Shown piece by piece: positions 12,798-25,672 of a stretch of DNA of 64,000 bases (positions are counted from its first letter, which is position 1; every line of letters starts with the position of its first letter). The notes under the pieces are model-generated. The model saw only the letters and a list, made by a program, of their open reading frames with translations, ran no database searches and had not been told where the DNA came from. This DNA is from Rhynchonema sp. JSB1_4 (lineage: Eukaryota > Nematoda > Chromadorea > Monhysterida > Xyalidae): positions 62,001 to 126,000 of the forward strand of contig JASAMV010004796.1 of NCBI GenBank assembly GCA_030248065.1. The letters are read 5' to 3'. The position numbers and the translations under genes are program-made.

Positions 12798-14393
12798 CAT
12801 GGCTGCTTAATGTACATCCACCCATGTGCCAGCCTCGGATGTTTTTGTACATTTTGATCTGTTTAAGTTGCACGGTATGGCCTTCGAATTTATCAGGCTA
12901 ATATATACGTTTGATTCATAATTTCTAGAAAAATTGTTCAAAAATTTTCGTGCGAGTAAGCGAAGAAAAAAGGATCACAGTTAGACAAGTCTACTGATGC
13001 GTACTACTGATGCTTAGACAGAGAGAGAGACCCACCCCTGGCTCACAAGCTCAATGATCAGATCCAATGCCACTAGAACATGTACGCTGTGGGCTTTGGA
13101 TTCAATTCAGAACCTCTAAGGAATTTATAGTTTCTTTTCTTTTGATTAATACTCGTCATTAGAAGCAGGACATGCATACAAGACTCGAGCTAGCTTCCGT
13201 CGAGTCCAGTCACATTTTTTTCTCCGAAAGTCTGCAAAGGCCAGACGAAAAAAATTTGCGCTTGTCCTTTTATTTCCTTCTGTTCCAATCCATAAATAGG
13301 TAACCTTTTTCTATTTTGAAATGCTGAATTGAATTCAATTTTTCACGTGACGGTCTCCGTTAGATCTAACATGAAAAATATCTGATCGCTCCTTTTGATC
13401 GAAAAATAATGTTTCTTGTCAACTTTACCTATAATACAAAATTCGCGGGAAACGAGCAAATTTTTTGTTACTCCCAAAGTGTGAATTGCAAAGAATACTT
13501 TGATCACCAAACTGCAACGGAGAAGTCAAATCTTGCCAGGACGTTCTGCTGCTGTTTCGTTACATCACGAGGCTAAGATCAATCGGTATTCAGAGCCTGA
13601 GGGTGGGCGCCCTTTTAAAATGCTGTAATTCAATTTGTGGTGACACAATAAAGTTTCCTTGAATTGATTACTGATTTCTCGGGCTGCGAAAGAGCCCAGG
13701 AGAGTGCCGGGCTGAACCAGTCGCGTCTTTATGGCTACGAGACTTTTCGTGCTTCACAGCTCCGGGCCAGTCTTATGCGGTACCGGGTATGTATAACATC
13801 AGCATCACTGCCACTGCTCAGCAAGTCAAAAGTTTTGTCTGACGTCAACGAAAAGAATTTCACAAACAAGTTCCACACAGGTATCGGACTTGTTGACTGA
13901 AACTGATGGCTCGTGCTCGTTGCCTTGATCGGTCATAAAAACCAGACATCGAGTCAGCGCATGAGCTCCAAAAGAAAACAACTGACAGGTTACAATATGC
14001 GTTCGTTTGCTCCTGCCAGACAGAGAACTGTAACGGGCCAAACGCATCTGAGATCCTGAGCCCTGACAACCTGAATAAACATTAATTAAGCACTGTCGTC
14101 GTCATTTGTAGACTAGACCGCGCACACGACTTCGTAGCTGCGAACAAGCTTTGTTTTTATTTCCATAGTTGCGGGCATCAGCTTTGTGAACTCGCCCCTG
14201 GTTGGTTGGCAGTTGGGCAGGTTTCACAGAGAAACACAAACGTTTATTCTGCCATACTGAACAATTGTCTCTGTCACACTGACTGACGCATTAGAGGTAT
14301 ATGTACAATAATCGGCCTGTCATTTTGTCAGCTTTTACGCAAATTTCTAACCCAATTTTCTGTGATATATGTATGTACATAACCAATAGTTAT
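12798..14393. other. Intergenic, no gene seen
   Basis: No supported coding exon, RNA gene or paired repeat was found. Short frames near 13660-13900 lack matching splice sites and family motifs. Confidence 0.4.
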
Positions 14394-14757
14394 GTATAGT
14401 CCAGCCACCAGCTCATGAGACGACTTTTTTTAAAGCTTGCTTGGCCGCATTCAAAAATGCTCCAGACACACGTGTCTTCGCAAACAAAAGAAAGAGATTG
14501 GCTGAGGGAGATGATGACAAGTTCCAGCTGGCTGACCTCAATTTGTCGCGTGCTTACGCGAACAGCAGCGTTGTTCAGCACACAAATGTTTTGGGAGTCA
14601 AAAGGGAATTTACGCACCGAGTGGAGAGCGTGTTTTTAAAAAATACGTGCGTTTCTCTTTCTTTCATTTCCGAAACACGTGGAACCGGAACATTGTTGGA
14701 TCCGCACAATCCAATTTCAAAAAAAAGTCGTCTCATGAGTTCGTGGCTGGACTTATA
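14394..14757. mobile_element. Foldback element, family A copy 1
   Basis: Arms tagtccagccaccagctcat at the left and, reversed from the right, agtccagccacgaactcatg, both followed by gagacgacttttttt. A related element is at 27385-27626, with shared catgagacgcc and ccaaccaccagctcatgaga words. No coding capacity. The superfamily is unclear. Confidence 0.65.
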
Positions 14758-15684
14758 CATATGATTTTGGCAGACGAGTATGTATGTAACTTGCCTTAAA
14801 GACCATAGTGAGTTGCAATCATTGTCTCAACAATTGTGTCAGTGAACGTTTTGGGCTTTGTTTCTGCCAAGTCCAGTTGCGTCTAACCGGCGTTCCACAA
14901 AATAGACCCAAAAAAGAGTAGAAAAATACACGGTTGCCAAGTGCGTGCTTATTGCTTTTTCATGGGCGCTTGTCGATAAACCGTGCAAGATAAAATAGAC
15001 ATCCTTCCAGCCTCCGGAAATGGACTTGAGGTTTTTGGGGTAGGTTGGTTGCCGCATCAAGAAAGTCTATATACTATTATTCCCCTGAGGGTCCATTTTT
15101 TCCTGTACATTTCAAGACCACTTCCATGAACCTGCTATACAGTAGTGCCGTGTGGTCTACAAGACAAACTGTCGTGCTGCAGCCTGAGTGCGATTTACGA
15201 TTACCATTTATCATGTTTGCAGGACCCTAAAAAGGACACAGCCATGGTACATACTGAGGTGTAAAATTCGCTGATCGGATCGGGTCGGTATATCTGCGTT
15301 GGTCATATGCGTTTTTCATTCAAGGATGTTAGTTACTGATACCACGAATGTCGATTAGAGTGAAAGTTGTTCCCCTACCCACAGTGAAAATTTTTTATCC
15401 TAATCAAATAAAAAAGTGACCCCAGCAAATATCTTATTCTTGACTCGAGTGATGTCACGTGAGTCGTGACCAAGGCAGATCCGATCATAAAGTTTGATAC
15501 CGTTAGACGGACATGCAGATTTCGTGCTGGAACCGGATAAGTGGTCTTGCCCAGCCCGTTGTTGCCTCCCCAACTATTCTCAACCGAAGTTATCGGCTTT
15601 TTCGAAAGAAAGCATTATTGCGCGCCAGTTATCCAACAGATTTAGACTTTTTTGAAAGCCCCGATTAACCGCCATTATAAAAAA

Positions 15685-16060
15685 TTATGCTAAACATGAC
15701 CGACCGACGCAAGTACAATCAGTTTCGCATTCAGAACGCATTTCCGTCTCGATAATATGGGAAATTAGTCTATTCTTGTTGCCGGAACCACTTTCTGGCC
15801 AGTCATTTCCGACAAAAGTTGACACTTTTTCTTGGAGAAACGTGCGCCCGCCGTGTGTCTTGACTTGAGGCTGGAATTTATTCAAGCTATAAGGCGTGAA
15901 CCTGCACCATTTGACATGTGAGTTATTTCCAGACTGTCACTCGCAATAAGTATTATGCTCATCGCATGCACTTTTTTGAGATGGTTATTGGCTGATAGTA
16001 TTTTTGACAAGAAAGCTTCAATCTTGCTTCTGGTGCTGCGGTCATCTGAAACGGCACGTA
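15685..16060 (-). CDS. Possible exons of an unrecognised gene (weak)
   Basis: Two adjacent minus-strand blocks look like exons. One begins after a good acceptor (gtgccgtttcag near 16050) and reads DRSTRSKIEAFLSKILSANN and onward to a cag/gtt donor near 15900. The next, after aaattccag, reads PQVKTHGGRTFLQEKVSTFV and onward to a stop at 15685. The phases do not join cleanly, and no flanking exons or family match were found. This may be chance or a gene relic. Confidence 0.2.
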
Positions 16061-16897
16061 ATGCATGTACTGGCAAGCCTTATCAAATGGCAAAAGTAAA
16101 TCGGTGATGTTTATGTTCACGTGTCAAGTCTGGTGTCCGGCAAAGCTGCTCTTTCAAATCTCGTTCGAATTTAGTGCTTTTGTTCGCCGTTACCATTTGC
16201 TCCCTTCAAGTTTCCTCTGATCTTTTGCGACAGGCAAATGTCACTTTCTGTAGTCACACTCTCTTGCTCCCCTTGGCATGGTAAACATTATAGAGGTATT
16301 TATCACGTAAAATGTGACACACGGTGGAGGACGGTTACAGAGCTGGGTGGAACTTTGGCCTGTTCTCATACAGCACTTACCCTCTGCCCCTGGCTGGAAC
16401 TAAATTGTGGGTATGCCCAACGTATGTATGTATGTACCTGCCCACTAAACTACATACATAAGCTTTAATCCACTGTGCTGTTACTTTTTTGTTTTTGTGA
16501 CTCTGTGTGGCTCATGATAAATGGCATAATTCGATGATCTAACGATTTGGCTTACGATAACCTACGCTGACATATACAAAGAGCTACCAACACACTTTTG
16601 TATAAACGTCGCTTTGGTGGCATATACAACATACGACATGTTGGCTCATTTTGAAGCACATACACTTTTCACGACCACGCTGTTTCTAAGTGCTGCTGGG
16701 ATCGTTGTTGGTCTCATGGCCAGTGTCCTAACGGGATTCGGTTTCAATCCCTGGTTCGAGATCGGGATTCAGTTTTGAAAATAACGGGATCGGGATCCCG
16801 AGGTCTAATCCGGCGGGATCGGGATCGGAATTGGCGGATTGAGAAGCGCAAAGATAGATAAACTTGTTTCAACAAACAACAAACAGCCCAAATTTGT

Positions 16898-17463
16898 TAC
16901 AGCGGCCCCGCCGCTATTGTTTTTTTTTGGTTTTCGACCTCGGTTTTTTCACTTTGTTTGTTGGCATCGAGATCAAAAACATTAGTTTTGACGAACTTCA
17001 CCAAAATGGCGATTACCCACCGAAATCGATCCGCGAAGATGGTCTATCGCGAACAAAACTGTCCGATATTGACGCACATTTGCACATGATGATCAGGAAT
17101 GACAAGAGAAATTCAAAATCACTGGGGCGTGATATAGGCGGCAGGTTACGGTAGCCCGATAAAACAGTCTTTTGTAAATAATAAATGTTTTGTCAACCTA
17201 CCGTAACGCGCCGCCTATACCACACCTCTGTGACTTGAATTTTCCTTTGGACATCCTGATTTCCATGCACACATAGTGCGTCAATATTGGGGGTGGTTTG
17301 TTCCCGTACGGCCACTAACGTTTAATCGATTTCGGTGGGTAAACGTCAGTTTGGTGAAGTTCTTGAAGGTTAATGCTCTTCATCCCAGTATGCCAACTAA
17401 CGATTAATATAAAAAAACCGAGGTCCAAAACCCAAAAAAACAATAGCGGCGGGCCCGGTTTAA
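16898..17463. repeat. Large imperfect palindrome (foldback), arms about 250 bases
   Basis: The left arm starts cagcggccccgccgctattg and the right arm ends caatagcggcgggcccgg. Inner matches include aaccgaggt, gaacttcacc, ggtgggtaa, cgatttcggtgggt and ggcggcaggttacggta against their complements. The centre is near 17175. It lies inside the 16.7-18.6 kb hAT-like element. Confidence 0.7.
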
Positions 17464-17950
17464 AGTTGTTGCGATAACATGGCAATTATGATTAATGTTG
17501 AGGTAGTATACAGAATGCTTGCAGTATGAGCTCTAAACATGTAAGGTACTTCCGTTCTTCTGGCGTTGTGCTATTATGTATACATGCCAACTTTTTCGTC
17601 GTGACTGTGGTACTGTAATATTCATACACAGGATCGGAATTCGAAATTTGAGATGCCGGCCGATCAACGTTTGTGCATGCATTACAGCAACTGTAGTTTT
17701 TTATATTCAACCGTGTGTGTAACTAGAATACTCGTTTGAACGTGTCTCAACATGAGCAGGCCTGAATTCTTGGTAAATACTGTTATACAGTCGTTGTTCA
17801 TCCTCCAAAGGGCAACTTTACCTTTGAGTGCCCTTCTTTTACATTGCCAGTTTACATCAACAGACAACAGAACTTGTCATCCACTTTTCAACACATCAAA
17901 GGACACTTATAACGGCCAGCTATTGCGTTAGTAACTTATCAAACCAAAAA

Positions 17951-18299
17951 CTAGGGCGGGAAATTTACGGGAAATATCTGTTTTCTGCGGGAAATTTACG
18001 GGAAATTCTTATTTTCAGCGGGAAATTTAAGGGAAATTCCTATTTAGCGCGGGAAATCTGCGGGAAATATCACCATTTCCCGCGGGAAATTTCCCGTTTT
18101 CCCGCATTTCCCGCGGGAAATAGGCTTTTTCCCGCAATTTCCCGTCCTTCAAAATTCTGAAAACCATTTCCCGCGACATTTCCCGTCCTTCAAAATTCCA
18201 AACTTCCATTTCCCGTAAGAATTCCCGGTCCCTTGGGGAAAACGGGAAATTTCCCCAACTTTTCCCGTCCTTCAAAAAAATTTCCCGCGCGAGCCCTAA
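17951..18299. repeat. GGGAAAT word array with internal symmetry
   Basis: The word cgggaaat recurs about a dozen times on the + strand from 17951, then switches to its complement (atttcccg) from about 18080 to 18290. The two halves thus form an inverted array. The borders tagggc and gcccta are complementary. This looks like the subterminal repeat structure of a short hAT-type element (inference). Confidence 0.65.
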
Positions 18300-18980
18300 T
18301 TCAACGCACCACGCGTGCGTGAGGCATGTTGAACAGGGACAGAAAAGGGTCACAGCAGCCCAGCCATGCAGTTGAAAGGAAACAGTGGAACATCAACCCC
18401 AAACTGCTGATATACTTGTACACGTAACGAACATGACAAAACTCGCGCGAAGCGCGAATTTTAAAAGTTTTTTGATAGGTTTGTTTCTGATGCAGAACTT
18501 TGAAGTCAATCTCGCCAATCCCGACCTATTTTTACCGGGATCGCGATCGGGATGGAGATTACATTCACGAGTGCACGAGATCGGGATTGGAAAAAGGGCC
18601 GTGATCCCGGTGATCAGGATCCCGTTCGAACACTGCTAATAGCCAGCTTCAACGGAGTTTCTGCCATTTTGGGCAGAACGTGTGAAGTACATACTTGCTC
18701 ATTTGTCAACAGTTGTGTTTTATGAGAAAAGCACATTCATTCACTAAAATATCGGAGCAAACAGACAGCAGGTGTGCATACAAAACAGAGGCCGTCACCA
18801 TTCCAGCTTTGCGGTTCTCATCCTCTGCCTGCCATCAATCATCACCACTTTCTTTCCTTATTCCAGATTAATGCTTACTTCCTTCCAAATGGTGCCAGAG
18901 CACTTGGATGTATACAGTATGCTATTTTCATCGAGCTATCCCCATCCTGTTTCAAACACATTTTCGTGCATCAGTACGTA

Positions 18981-19328
18981 TTGGGTGGGTCAAAAATAAC
19001 TTTACTAGGTTAAGGTTCCTGTGTGAGAAACTCGAACAAAAATACTTCAATTCAACTTGAAAATTTTCGGACTCGGAAAATCCTAATATTGACATAATTT
19101 TTTGATCCCGTAATTTTGGATCCAGGAAATGGGACCCGATCAACTGGGCCTACAGTTGACCGATCCCTATTTACTGGACCCACTATCGCGAGACGAAAAA
19201 TTGGGTCAATATTCGGATTTCCCGTGTCCTGAAACCGCGGTTCTCAATTTTGATCCCATTTGAAGTTTTTCTCACGAGTTTCCCAAATGTGAAACTTCAC
19301 CTGGCAAAACTATTTTTGACCCACCCTG
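18981..19328. mobile_element. TA-flanked mariner-like MITE
   Basis: Ends ttgggtgggtcaaaaataac (left) and, reversed, cagggtgggtcaaaaatagt (right), with TA on both sides (18979-18980, 19329-19330). Inner words gtgagaaactcg and cgagtttc also pair. Non-coding. Confidence 0.72.
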
Positions 19329-20091
19329 TATATGTATACCCCAGCTCTCTTGCTGCCAAGGATAATCAGATCTCAAAGCAAGTTTGATTACGCCGAGCCA
19401 AAAGTGAGCACCCAGCAAGTGCTCGGTACGTATGACATACTCTACCTTGTACATTTACGCATATCATACCAATACCATGGGCAGTGCAAAGGAAGACATA
19501 AAAAGTTGCAAATCAGATAAGTACAATTGAGTCTGGCTTGCCGTATGGTCAGCCGCATTTCCAGCCATCTAAGTGCGATGGTGAAGTTGTGATTGTGAAT
19601 GCTGCGCGGACGCTCTATTGTCCCTGACTGTTGTTTTCAAGTGCGTTGCGCCTGATACGCAAAGCGCAGCCCACATAGCTGACAGTCACCTCATATCTTT
19701 TGCTATTTGCAAAAAGTTCTCTCGAAACATTTTCATGGTTGTTCTACAACCATGACAATGTTTCGAGAGTTCTACTGTACCGCGTGGCCGCATTTTGCGC
19801 TGGGAGTCACGCGCACTGTACCTAGGGCAAGTTCTGGGCATCATGCGTGAAACTGAATTGTCTTGTTTTTTTAACATCAGTTGCTCGCGAAAGAGAGTTG
19901 CGATCATTTCATTTCTGATAGTGGTGTTCAGTGAAGTCATGCAAAACTATTCGCAACATAGCCAAAGTTTCAAAGAAAGCGCGTTTTGTTCGCACCAAGA
20001 TCCATATCGGCGCTTTCTGCTCCTTTTGTTCTTCGCTTTAGCTGTGGTTTTGAATTTATGCGATTTAACCAGATTTTGTTCGAAACTGAAT

Positions 20092-20216
20092 GTAAAGGCA
20101 TAACTATACTTCGTTCTCTCAGAGAACAAAGAACAAATTCTCGCGCGCTGATTGGCTGTTGAACGTACGTGCACCAATTTTTTCTCTGACAAAACGAAGT
20201 GTAGTTAGGCCTTTAC
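20092..20216. mobile_element. Short inverted-repeat element (125 bases)
   Basis: Left arm gtaaaggcataactatactt and right arm, reversed, gtaaaggcctaactacactt. The arms continue through cgtt and tcagaga, leaving a short loop that contains ctgattggctg. Non-coding MITE; superfamily unknown. Confidence 0.6.
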
Positions 20217-20413
20217 TCACCATTTTTTCGCAACCTAAGATGTGCGCGTATATAACGCAGTCCAGATTTGCGACGCTCTTCCTACAACTGGGAATTCCTA
20301 AATAAATTCAATCAGTATCCGCCATTTTCGGTGTAATAGGACCCGACACATACATAGGTACATATTGTCGTCGAGCCGAACCAAAGTCAGAGCCGCCACG
20401 CTGTTTGCTCAGC

Positions 20414-23400
20414 CTAATGACGTGAAAAAATTTCGGCTCGAAACCACTCCCGTGGTACGGTAGCTGACATTTCTTCGTTCATTTTCGCCTTCTTGCAAAG
20501 CGAGTTTGCCTCAGTCTCTGAAGGTTCAGTCGATTCAATCGTTCTTGTGCGTGACGTTGCGTGCACTGAATCTTGTGAAACATGTTGCGAAAGCACAAAG
20601 TATTGGAGACTGGTGTAGTCCGCTTTGTCCTGACTGTCTTCATCTGTACTAAAAATATTCTGAACAGGCCGGAAACAAAACAAAACCTATTGTTGAGTTA
20701 TAAAGTTGAAAATATATGTAGTTCACCGGACAACGAATAAATTTCGTAAGTCGTTAGATAAAATATATGTGTAATGCCAGGTCCTAAACTGTCTGGTTGC
20801 ACGACTGCTTTCATGACTTCCTTTGCTGTAGCAACAGCCGCATAAACGGACAATAAATTTTCCTGTTTCCTGTCGTGAGCTCATTGTTTTTATGTCCGAT
20901 GGAGTTCGGTTAGATTGCGTGACTCAAGATTCTTTTGAACCACCTGACCTGATCTGACAACTGTCTCAGACTTGAATCTAGTTTCTGCGGATTCGAGTGG
21001 AAATTCTTTGCGTGGTTCTCGGAGATAGAAGCGTCCGTTCCTTGTATTATTTGTGTTTATTTTCTTGGACGTTTGGCGAAGAGAAAACATGTCATAAACG
21101 AATACAGTACGCCAGATTCTGGGACAGATTTTGATTTACTTCGCAGAATCAGACACAGGCTTTCATACATACATATAACCGAACATTATGTACAGGCCCG
21201 TTTCTGTCTAAAAGCTTGTGTCAATCATCTCTGGCAAAAAACCATCTCAGTATAACAAGATAGTGATATCGCATTATTGCTGTCAATAAAAAAACAAAAA
21301 GGTACATGCTTCTAAATTGCGGGGACATTTTCCGCTGAAAAACATCAGAAAACGAGGCCATCGGCGAATGAGAGCTCTCTGGTGCTTTGGAAAATGCAAA
21401 GACAAACAAACCAAGACCATTGTCATCACAGTACTAAAATATATACCTAATTCGAGACGGTAGCACATACTAATTGAATTTTTCTCCATTTTAGAGGCAG
21501 CGTTGTTTGCTTTCTAGATTCTTGTGGTCTGCACACATTCGGAGTAATTTCTTTATGTCGTTACTTTCGGTCCGGTCTGGTGGCCGGTTCGGTTGGACGT
21601 GGCTTGATATTTTTATGCAAAAACATCAACCGGTTGGATGATTTGATGTTTGTATAAAAAGAAGAGCTGATATTTTCACGTATTGTATGTATATGATAGA
21701 TTACATGTAACATTTCCTGCCCAATTCCGCTGGCTTTTTCGGTCATGCCGGTTGCCAGGACTCTCTTCGACTGCAGAGTGACTGTGGGAATACTGTAGAA
21801 TGGCATCACTTCCGGTTCCTGTAATCTAATTTTAAATTTAAGAAAAGTACATGATGAATACCATAGTGATTCTCAAAAACAATGGCGCCCCACCCATTCT
21901 GCGCGAGGTTTTGGAAAGTAGTTTTTTGAAACGGAATTTTCTTCAATATTTTAGCTTTCAAGTTAATTTCGAAACAACGATGCAACAAAAGAAATCACGA
22001 TCTTCGCCATCAAATGCGGAAATACGTATCGCTTTAGCTGAATTCGCATAGCACCATAATCGGGTTAGCGCTTGTGCGTGTAATATTGGCTGGTGTCTTG
22101 ATGAAGCTTCGCGTACGCGTGGCATCAGCGGTCTTTTGGAACTCTGTCGTTTTGGTTTGCGGTTTCCGCTACAAAATATGTGCACACTGGATTGAAGATT
22201 GTGCTCAGAAGCTGCTGTCTTTTACCCCGAGATATTGCAAAATAATATTTATCCAGCCACGGAAGTTTGCATCAAGGCCAGCGGCGTTCTTTGCCGCCAT
22301 AGAGGCTAAATCCTTTAGCTTAGTCAACAGTAGTTGACGCAGTGTACATAACTGGTTCAGAGGCTTTTCTGAAGAATAGGCTTCACGTCTTTTTGCGATG
22401 ATTTCCAGGCGCACCGCTTGTCAATGAAAACAGCGGATGAACCAGTACTCAGTGCCTGTTATGATCATTTTATGCAGGATTGCTGTACATAGCCTCCGAT
22501 TTCTAACGTGTGTGCTGCGTTTCTTTGTCGTCAATCGTTTAGGTCACCCACTTTACAATCGGCCGATGTCAGTCCGGACTGTGATGATAGGTGTACCGTG
22601 TCCTGTGCTGCACTCCCGGAAGCAAAACAATGCATTAGACGACGTCTGAAATCTGATGTGACTTGAGACTATACCTATACATGGTTTGGTGCTATGGCTA
22701 AAGTTAATTTAAATGGAGCGCGTGAGCTTCTTTTTCGCTCCTGGGGTAATTCTCAGCGAACAATCAGTTTGATTCGACAAAGTCTATCCCTGCATAAGCT
22801 TGGTGGAGGGCCCATGCTCATGAACATTGCTGATAAATCCTGCACTCAACCCTGAAATTTTAGCTGAACATTTGATTTTTGCGTTCCGCATGAAACTACA
22901 TACGTTAAAGTGACTAATCCAAAAGTCCTCAAACCGACACTTTTTAGAACGCCGGTGGCCCTTTTCATGCATGTTCAGCTGTGTTGCGCACGTGTAGGTT
23001 TATCGGCCGCTTTGCAGCAGTGTGTCGATGCGAGTGTTATGGCATCAAATGACACACACATAAGCTAAATTTAATGCGTGTTGCCGGTTTATTTGGTGCC
23101 GACTCTAAGGGTTTATTCATGCTGTAAAAGGTTACAATAACTTTTTCATTTTCATGTGCGATGGCCAAAAACAAGATCATGCGTCTGATACGGCACGAAG
23201 CAGCCAAATACTGTACAGCCAAGTGCACAGGGGCCGAACATCCCCTCTTGGAAAATTAGGCTCTAGGGAATAAAAAGGATTTTATATTTCTTTTTAAATT
23301 TTATGCTTTTGAATAAAAATTCTGAAACTCCCAGTTCTGCGCCGATACCCTACAACTTGCTCGGCCAGCACAGTTTTGGGTTCTCGCATCCTTGGCTCGT

Positions 23401-24220
23401 AACTGGCCAACATGTTTCGCACGAATGCGTCACTGAGCATCACTTCAGTAAATTACTGCTTGTACTGACTGTCGAAGCATACGTGCGTGGTTTTGTTCCA
23501 ACACAAGCTGCTAAATATTGGCTTTCACGTAAAAGTCACATTTCCATAAAAAACCAGGCAATGTCAAGCAAGCGCAGTTGTGTTTGAAATATTCGTACCA
23601 TCATGCAAAATTTGATCTGACAAATTATACCAGAACAGATGTTTTGCGTATTGTGCGATGATTCAGGCCAGAGAACCACAGCAAGTCCCAAAAGGCTCTG
23701 GAACAAAACAATCGGGTCTCTGCGGTCAAATGAAAACGTTCGCAGAATGGTTTTTGGAACGGCTCCTTGAACTTTTTAATCAGCATTTTATAGTTTTTCA
23801 GAAAGAAAGCAGTCAGACACAAAAAAGTAAAGCATTTCAGCTCTGAGATCCAGAGGAGTACACAGGTTTAGATTGGGGGGGGGACACTCTTGAATTTTTT
23901 GTCATCCAATGCTTGTTTTTTTTAATTTTTGAAGAACTAGTTTTTATCGAGTGCTTGTTTTAAGATTGTCAGAGAAGCCAAAAGACACTGTATTAAGGGC
24001 AAAGTTGCTGATACTTTTGTGTTTTTCTAACAATATTAATTAAAATGGAGTGCATTAGACGCGCGAAGTCCGCGATGTTTTCCATATTCGACGCATGTCG
24101 TAGTAAATCCTGCTCCTGCCCCCCCTCCCCTGCTGAGATCCATCTCGACTTCAGCTGTTCCCTGAAATATGCTGAAATGTGCGCAAGCAATTTCTCAAGT
24201 GTTTTTTTTGCTTGGAACAT
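20414..24220 (-). CDS. Probable multi-exon gene, product not recognised
   Basis: A series of minus-strand blocks each has coding-like residue use next to acceptor or donor motifs. They begin FQAKKTLEKLLAHISAYFRE (24220 down to about 24035), LSDAFVRNMLASYEPRMREP (about 23430-23330), LNMHEKGHRRSKKCRFEDFW (about 22985-22910), GFISNVHEHGPSTKLMQ (about 22860-22800), a cysteine-containing exon at 22557-22648, RLEIIAKRREAYSSEKPLNQ (22418-22215), EPEVMPFYSIPTVTLQSKRV (about 21827-21735), APESSHSPMASFSDVFQRKM (about 21390-21310), a basic block MFSLRQTSKKINTNN (21090 down), and an acidic last exon NIFSTDEDSQDKADY (20669) to a stop at 20414. The phases were not fully reconciled. The blocks could be one gene, two genes or a decayed gene. 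I do not recognise the family and assign no function. Confidence 0.4.
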
Positions 24221-24376
24221 CGTATTTTCTCGCTCGTCAAAGATTTATTTTGTCGGGCTATTATCGATGTGCGCTTGGCACAAATGTGCGTTCTTCGCAG
24301 CAGTGCGGCACAATAAATAACAGTTCGCTCCGTGCGTATTTATTGTCGAGCTGTGCGTGGTGCACAAGTGCGTTAA

Positions 24377-25668
24377 AGGTGGAGTTATACTCGGGTACAA
24401 AGGGCTTTGGAGACAGCAATATAGACAATAAAGACGAATTGTCCTCACGAGCGAGTTATACTTTGTCCATAACCAAGTATAACTCACTTTGAGGACATCC
24501 TTTGAAGACATTGCTTTGAAGACAATTTGTCCCCAAAGCAAGAGTTCAACGAGCTGAACTTTTGGCTTGTAGACAAACAACATAACGGCAAAGATCTCAC
24601 GTTACACGCAACTTAGCGATTCAATACTTACTCAGTGGACTCACAGCATACTTCAGAAACTTCAAAAACGTTGATGCACGACACCGGCCACACCTCGGAC
24701 CAGCCCAAGGCCAACGATTTTCCTAGGGAAGAAAAACTGGTACTCCCCCCATTTTTGAGGCCTAAAAAAGACTTTACGGGTGTGATTTGAGTCAGAAAAA
24801 AATAGAAAATGTTGATACTAAATCGCAAACATCGCAACCTAAAAGAAGTGACAAGGTATAATGCTCCTACGCAACCCATAAAACGCTCCTGCCCCGAAAA
24901 AAATAGAAGACCAACCTCACTTTTTGTGTCGCGTGACATTGTTTTGAAGAAGTTTTTCGATCTTGGACTGAATTATACTTAGCTGCACATTTTTAGAAGC
25001 AAAAACTAGTGTAGCACATCAACTCTATCAGGATATTTGGAGCAGAATGCCCCCCGGACTGACAGCAGCCGATGGGCAACATTGTTTCTTGCTGGGGTCC
25101 GACCACTGACAAAATTCCTTGGTGTTTCCGAACAATAGAATTGAACAATTGAAGGTTTACAATGACATTTTTAATCAGTTTAATTCCACACGCTATTCAG
25201 CAATTCATTAAATTGACAATTTTTCGTCGTCCAACAATTTTTGGGTAAATTCCGTTTTCTTATTCTCTTTCTTTCATTTCTTGGTTGTATAGTAAATTTC
25301 CAAATTCGCTGCCGCACAGTAATGTACGCCCTATAGTTAATGTCAAGTTATAAACCCGAACGCTAACCATGCGCGGTTCTGAAACATTGCGCGCAGCTGC
25401 CTGGCTGGCTGGCAAGCTGCGTGTATGTTGGCTGTCCGAATGTTTCACAAGTCGACTTTCGGGTTTAGAACCTGACATTAACTATGGGGCGTACTTTACT
25501 GTGCGGCAGCGAATTTGGAAATTTACAATACCACGTTTTGTCTTCAAAGCCTTGTACCTTCCTTGTCTCCAAAGCTTGGTACATTGTACCTTTTTGTCTT
25601 CATGTCTGCATTGCAGACATGAAGACACTTTGTCTTCAAAAGGCTTTGTACCTGAGTATAACTCCACC
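24377..25668. mobile_element. TTAA-flanked element 4 (about 1.3 kb)
   Basis: Terminal inverted repeats aggtggagttatactcgggt and, reversed, aggtggagttatactcaggt continue through acaaag. TTAA flanks both sides (24373-24376, 25669-25672). The first 14 bases resemble the ends of element 1 at 2772-3272. Subterminal words gtcttcaaag and ctttgaagac repeat many times near both ends. The interior holds a separate hairpin element (25292-25526) and a block around 24655-24723 with exon-like splice motifs on the minus strand. Non-autonomous, piggyBac-like by target site (inference). Confidence 0.72.
25292..25526. mobile_element. Hairpin element nested in TTAA element 4
   Basis: Left arm gtaaatttccaaattcgctg and the matching right arm (25457-25526, reversed) agree over about 70 bases, through gccgcacagtaatgtacgcc and tatagttaatgtcag. 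A loop of about 90 bases contains ggctggctgg. The palindrome suggests a recent insertion. Confidence 0.7.
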
Positions 25669-25672
25669 TTAA

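Larger units (their letters stand above)
16721..18635. mobile_element. hAT-like element (about 1.9 kb) with nested blocks
   Basis: Terminal inverted repeats are cagtgtcctaacgggattcg (left) and, reversed, cagtgttcgaacgggatcct (right). CAGTG termini and 8-bp duplications are typical of hAT elements. The flanking 8-mers ctcatggc (16713-16720) and ctaatagc (18636-18643) agree at 6 of 8 bases. Subterminal sequence is rich in gatcggg words. The interior contains a foldback (16898-17463) and a gggaaat block (17951-18299) that may be separate insertions. No transposase frame was seen. Confidence 0.65.

Noticed and set aside
13664..13900. Plus-strand frame reading LNQSRLYGYETFRASQLRAS
   Set aside because: Has a possible donor but no acceptor or neighbouring exon; treated as chance.
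24628..24725. Minus-strand exon-like block with good acceptor and gtaagtatt donor inside TTAA element 4
   Set aside because: Two frames are equally open and no partner exon joins it. It could be a captured exon but is not supported.
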